A stretch of 33,885 nucleotides of DNA from DAOTVC01 sp034437215. Its GTDB lineage: Bacteria > Chloroflexota > Anaerolineae > B4-G1 > SLSP01. The stretch covers positions 1-33,885 of the forward strand of contig DAOTVC010000170.1 of assembly GCA_034437215.1 (NCBI GenBank), given 5' to 3'. Both the position numbers and the translations under genes were made by a program. Below the pieces are notes generated by a model. That model saw only the letters and a list, made by a program, of their open reading frames with translations, was not told the origin of the DNA and ran no database searches. Shown piece after piece: positions 32,671-33,885 of this stretch. Each line of letters starts with the position of its first letter. The first letter of the stretch is position 1.

Positions 32671-33366
32671 ATGTCCTACGTCACGGTCAAAGAGATGCCC
32701 GAAGAGGAACGCCCGCGGGAGCGCCTGGCCCGCGTCGGCCCCCAAGCCCTCTCCACCACCGAACTCCTCGCCATCATCCTGCGCACCGGCGTCGGAGGGG
32801 AGAACGTCCTGAGCATGTCCAGCCGCCTCATCTCCGACTACCAGGGGTTGGCGGGGCTCGCCCGCGCCGATTTCGCCCAGCTCTCCGGAGAACGGGGGCT
32901 GGGTCCCGCCAAGACGGCCCAGCTGATGGCCGCCTTCGAGCTGGGGCGCCGGCTGATGGCAGAGGCGCCCGAGGAGCGCTTTCAGATCCGGTCGCCCTCC
33001 GATGCCGCCCACATCCTCCTCCCCCTCATCGGGCACAAGGAGCAGGAGAACTTCGCCGTCCTCTACCTCGACACCCGCAACCGGGTGCGCGCCAAGGAGA
33101 TCCTCTACCGGGGCAGCCTCAACACCTCCCTCGTGCGCACCGGCGAGGTCTTCCGCGGCGCCGTCCGCCGCAACTCCGCCTCCATCATCGTCGGGCACAA
33201 CCACCCCTCCGGCGATCCCAACCCCTCCCCCGAGGACATCGGCCTCACCCGGCGCCTCGTCGACGCGGGCAAGATCCTCGAGATAGACGTCCTGGACCAC
33301 CTGGTCATCGGGCAGAACCGCTGGATCAGCCTGCGGGAGCGGGGAATGGGCTTCGACGCAGCGTAG
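32671..33366 (+). CDS. radC: RadC-family JAB/MPN protein
   Basis: A 231-residue protein historically named a DNA repair factor, though that role is doubtful; members are predicted JAMM metal-dependent hydrolases. The N-terminal helix-hairpin-helix region (ELLAIILRTG ... GERGLGPAKTAQLMAAFELG) is followed by the JAMM site: E159, H176, H178, S186 and D189 in GHNHPSGDPNPSPEDI. The ATG at 32671 follows AAGGAGG by six bases; longer in-frame starts cover the antisense carbamoyltransferase fragment and are unlikely. Confidence 0.93.
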   Translation: MSYVTVKEMPEEERPRERLARVGPQALSTTELLAIILRTGVGGENVLSMSSRLISDYQGLAGLARADFAQLSGERGLGPAKTAQLMAAFELGRRLMAEAPEERFQIRSPSDAAHILLPLIGHKEQENFAVLYLDTRNRVRAKEILYRGSLNTSLVRTGEVFRGAVRRNSASIIVGHNHPSGDPNPSPEDIGLTRRLVDAGKILEIDVLDHLVIGQNRWISLRERGMGFDAA

Positions 33367-33466
33367 AGAGCGTTTAGCCACCAACCGGCGACCAAGAACC
33401 GTCAGCATCGATCCATCCGGGCTCGGCGCGACGACCCTGCGATCCTGCTGACCCCGCTCTGCGCGC

Positions 33467-33487
33467 CACCCCCCAGGCTGGGGGGTG
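33467..33487 (+). terminator. Possible radC terminator hairpin
   Basis: CACCCCCCAG pairs with CTGGGGGGTG around one base (the effective loop is larger, so the stem is about 8 bp). No T-run follows, so confidence is limited. Confidence 0.4.
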
Positions 33488-33530
33488 TCCGTATCCCAGG
33501 GTATCCCCTTGAGTGGCTAGCCTGTCCTCT

Positions 33531-33559
33531 TTTACATTTCTGCCCTTATATGATATTAT
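33531..33559 (+). promoter_or_regulatory. Promoter for the FAD oxidoreductase
   Basis: TTTACA (33531-33536), 17 bp, TATTAT (33554-33559) in a strikingly AT-rich stretch. The start codon lies about 160 bases downstream. Confidence 0.65.
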
Positions 33560-33722
33560 AGATATTGATAGAATTTATTATCTAATCTGAGCTTTGGGTC
33601 CAGCTCTGCAGAGTCTCGGCGCACCACTGCCCACCTACCAAAATGACAAGCCGACTACCAGACTGTGGACTACACACCATGTGACTGCTGACGAATCGAC
33701 TGTTCTCACAAGGAGGGTTCCT

Positions 33723-33885
33723 ATGAAATCGACCGACTATCTGATCATCGGCGGGGGGCTGGCAGCCGCCCGTGCCGTGGAGGCCATCCGCGAGCAAGAT
33801 CCCGAGGGCGCCATCACCCTCGTGGGAGAGGAGCCGGAGGTCCCCTACCACCGCCCGCCCCTCTCCAAGGACTTCATGCAGGGGA
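33723..33885 (+). CDS. FAD-dependent pyridine nucleotide-disulphide oxidoreductase, 5' part only
   Basis: The first 54 codons of a gene cut by the window end. After AAGGAGG and six bases the ATG begins MKSTDYLIIGGGLAAARAVE, an FAD-binding Rossmann fold with GGGLAAARA. YHRPPLSKDFM follows, a signature of ferredoxin/rubredoxin reductases and related monooxygenase reductases (rhodocoxin reductase or AIF-like group). The electron acceptor cannot be told from this fragment. Confidence 0.85.
   Translation, partial: MKSTDYLIIGGGLAAARAVEAIREQDPEGAITLVGEEPEVPYHRPPLSKDFMQG

Larger units (their letters stand above)
33367..33722. other. Intergenic region between radC and the FAD oxidoreductase
   Basis: No gene seen. 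It contains a G+C hairpin at 33467-33487, an AT-rich promoter near 33531-33559 and a leader of about 155 bases before the next ATG. I find no riboswitch class I can name in the leader. Confidence 0.6.

Overview
The window is a GC-rich, gene-dense piece of bacterial chromosome holding 26 well-supported genes (one cut by the right edge), one gene remnant and two candidate small ORFs. The best guess for the source is Chloroflexota (Anaerolineae or a relative). This rests on protein style and gene combination: an Agl23-type membrane glycosyltransferase with an NHL propeller, a type 2 IPP isomerase beside a DDxxD polyprenyl synthase, NarL-type two-component systems and HEGGH-type FtsH. No rRNA, tRNA, CRISPR array, insertion sequence or prophage is visible.

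Layout. Positions 1-517 are non-coding and carry an imperfect inverted repeat and a terminator. Positions 518-9008 form a minus-strand block: Agl23/NHL glycosyltransferase, methionyl-tRNA synthetase, housekeeping sigma factor with a DUF177 (YceD) gene, a YfcE-like phosphoesterase and acyl carrier protein. Positions 9186-11383 (plus) are isoprenoid genes: a candidate leader ORF, fni and a polyprenyl diphosphate synthase. Positions 11538-13902 (minus) hold two 6-phosphofructokinases, one with ATP-type and one with PPi-type active-site residues. Positions 14060-19217 (plus) hold a NarL-type histidine kinase/regulator pair, then a fused MTA/SAH-deaminase-like amidohydrolase plus CYTH protein overlapping an HD phosphohydrolase. 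Positions 19234-24487 (minus) hold ftsH, truD, a membrane protein, an M42 peptidase (three genes joined by ATGA overlaps) and a small YvlD-like membrane protein. Positions 24716-28170 (plus) are a GAF/PAS histidine kinase and der. Positions 28441-33885 hold a nitroreductase, a Cys-rich desulforedoxin-like protein, pyruvate kinase, a membrane zinc-ribbon protein, a carbamoyltransferase remnant, radC and the start of an FAD oxidoreductase.

How the genes fit together. Glycolysis is represented by both phosphofructokinases and pyruvate kinase, which suggests flexible ATP/PPi energy use. fni and the prenyl synthase make long prenyl diphosphates. Sigma factor, DUF177, MetG, Der, TruD, FtsH and RadC are housekeeping. 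The most unusual items are the amidohydrolase-CYTH fusion with its HD partner (and an internal GTG start that could release the CYTH part alone) and the small desulforedoxin-like protein with a Cys-rich insertion. Several promoters with near-consensus -35/-10 boxes and a set of clear intrinsic terminators support the transcription units listed.
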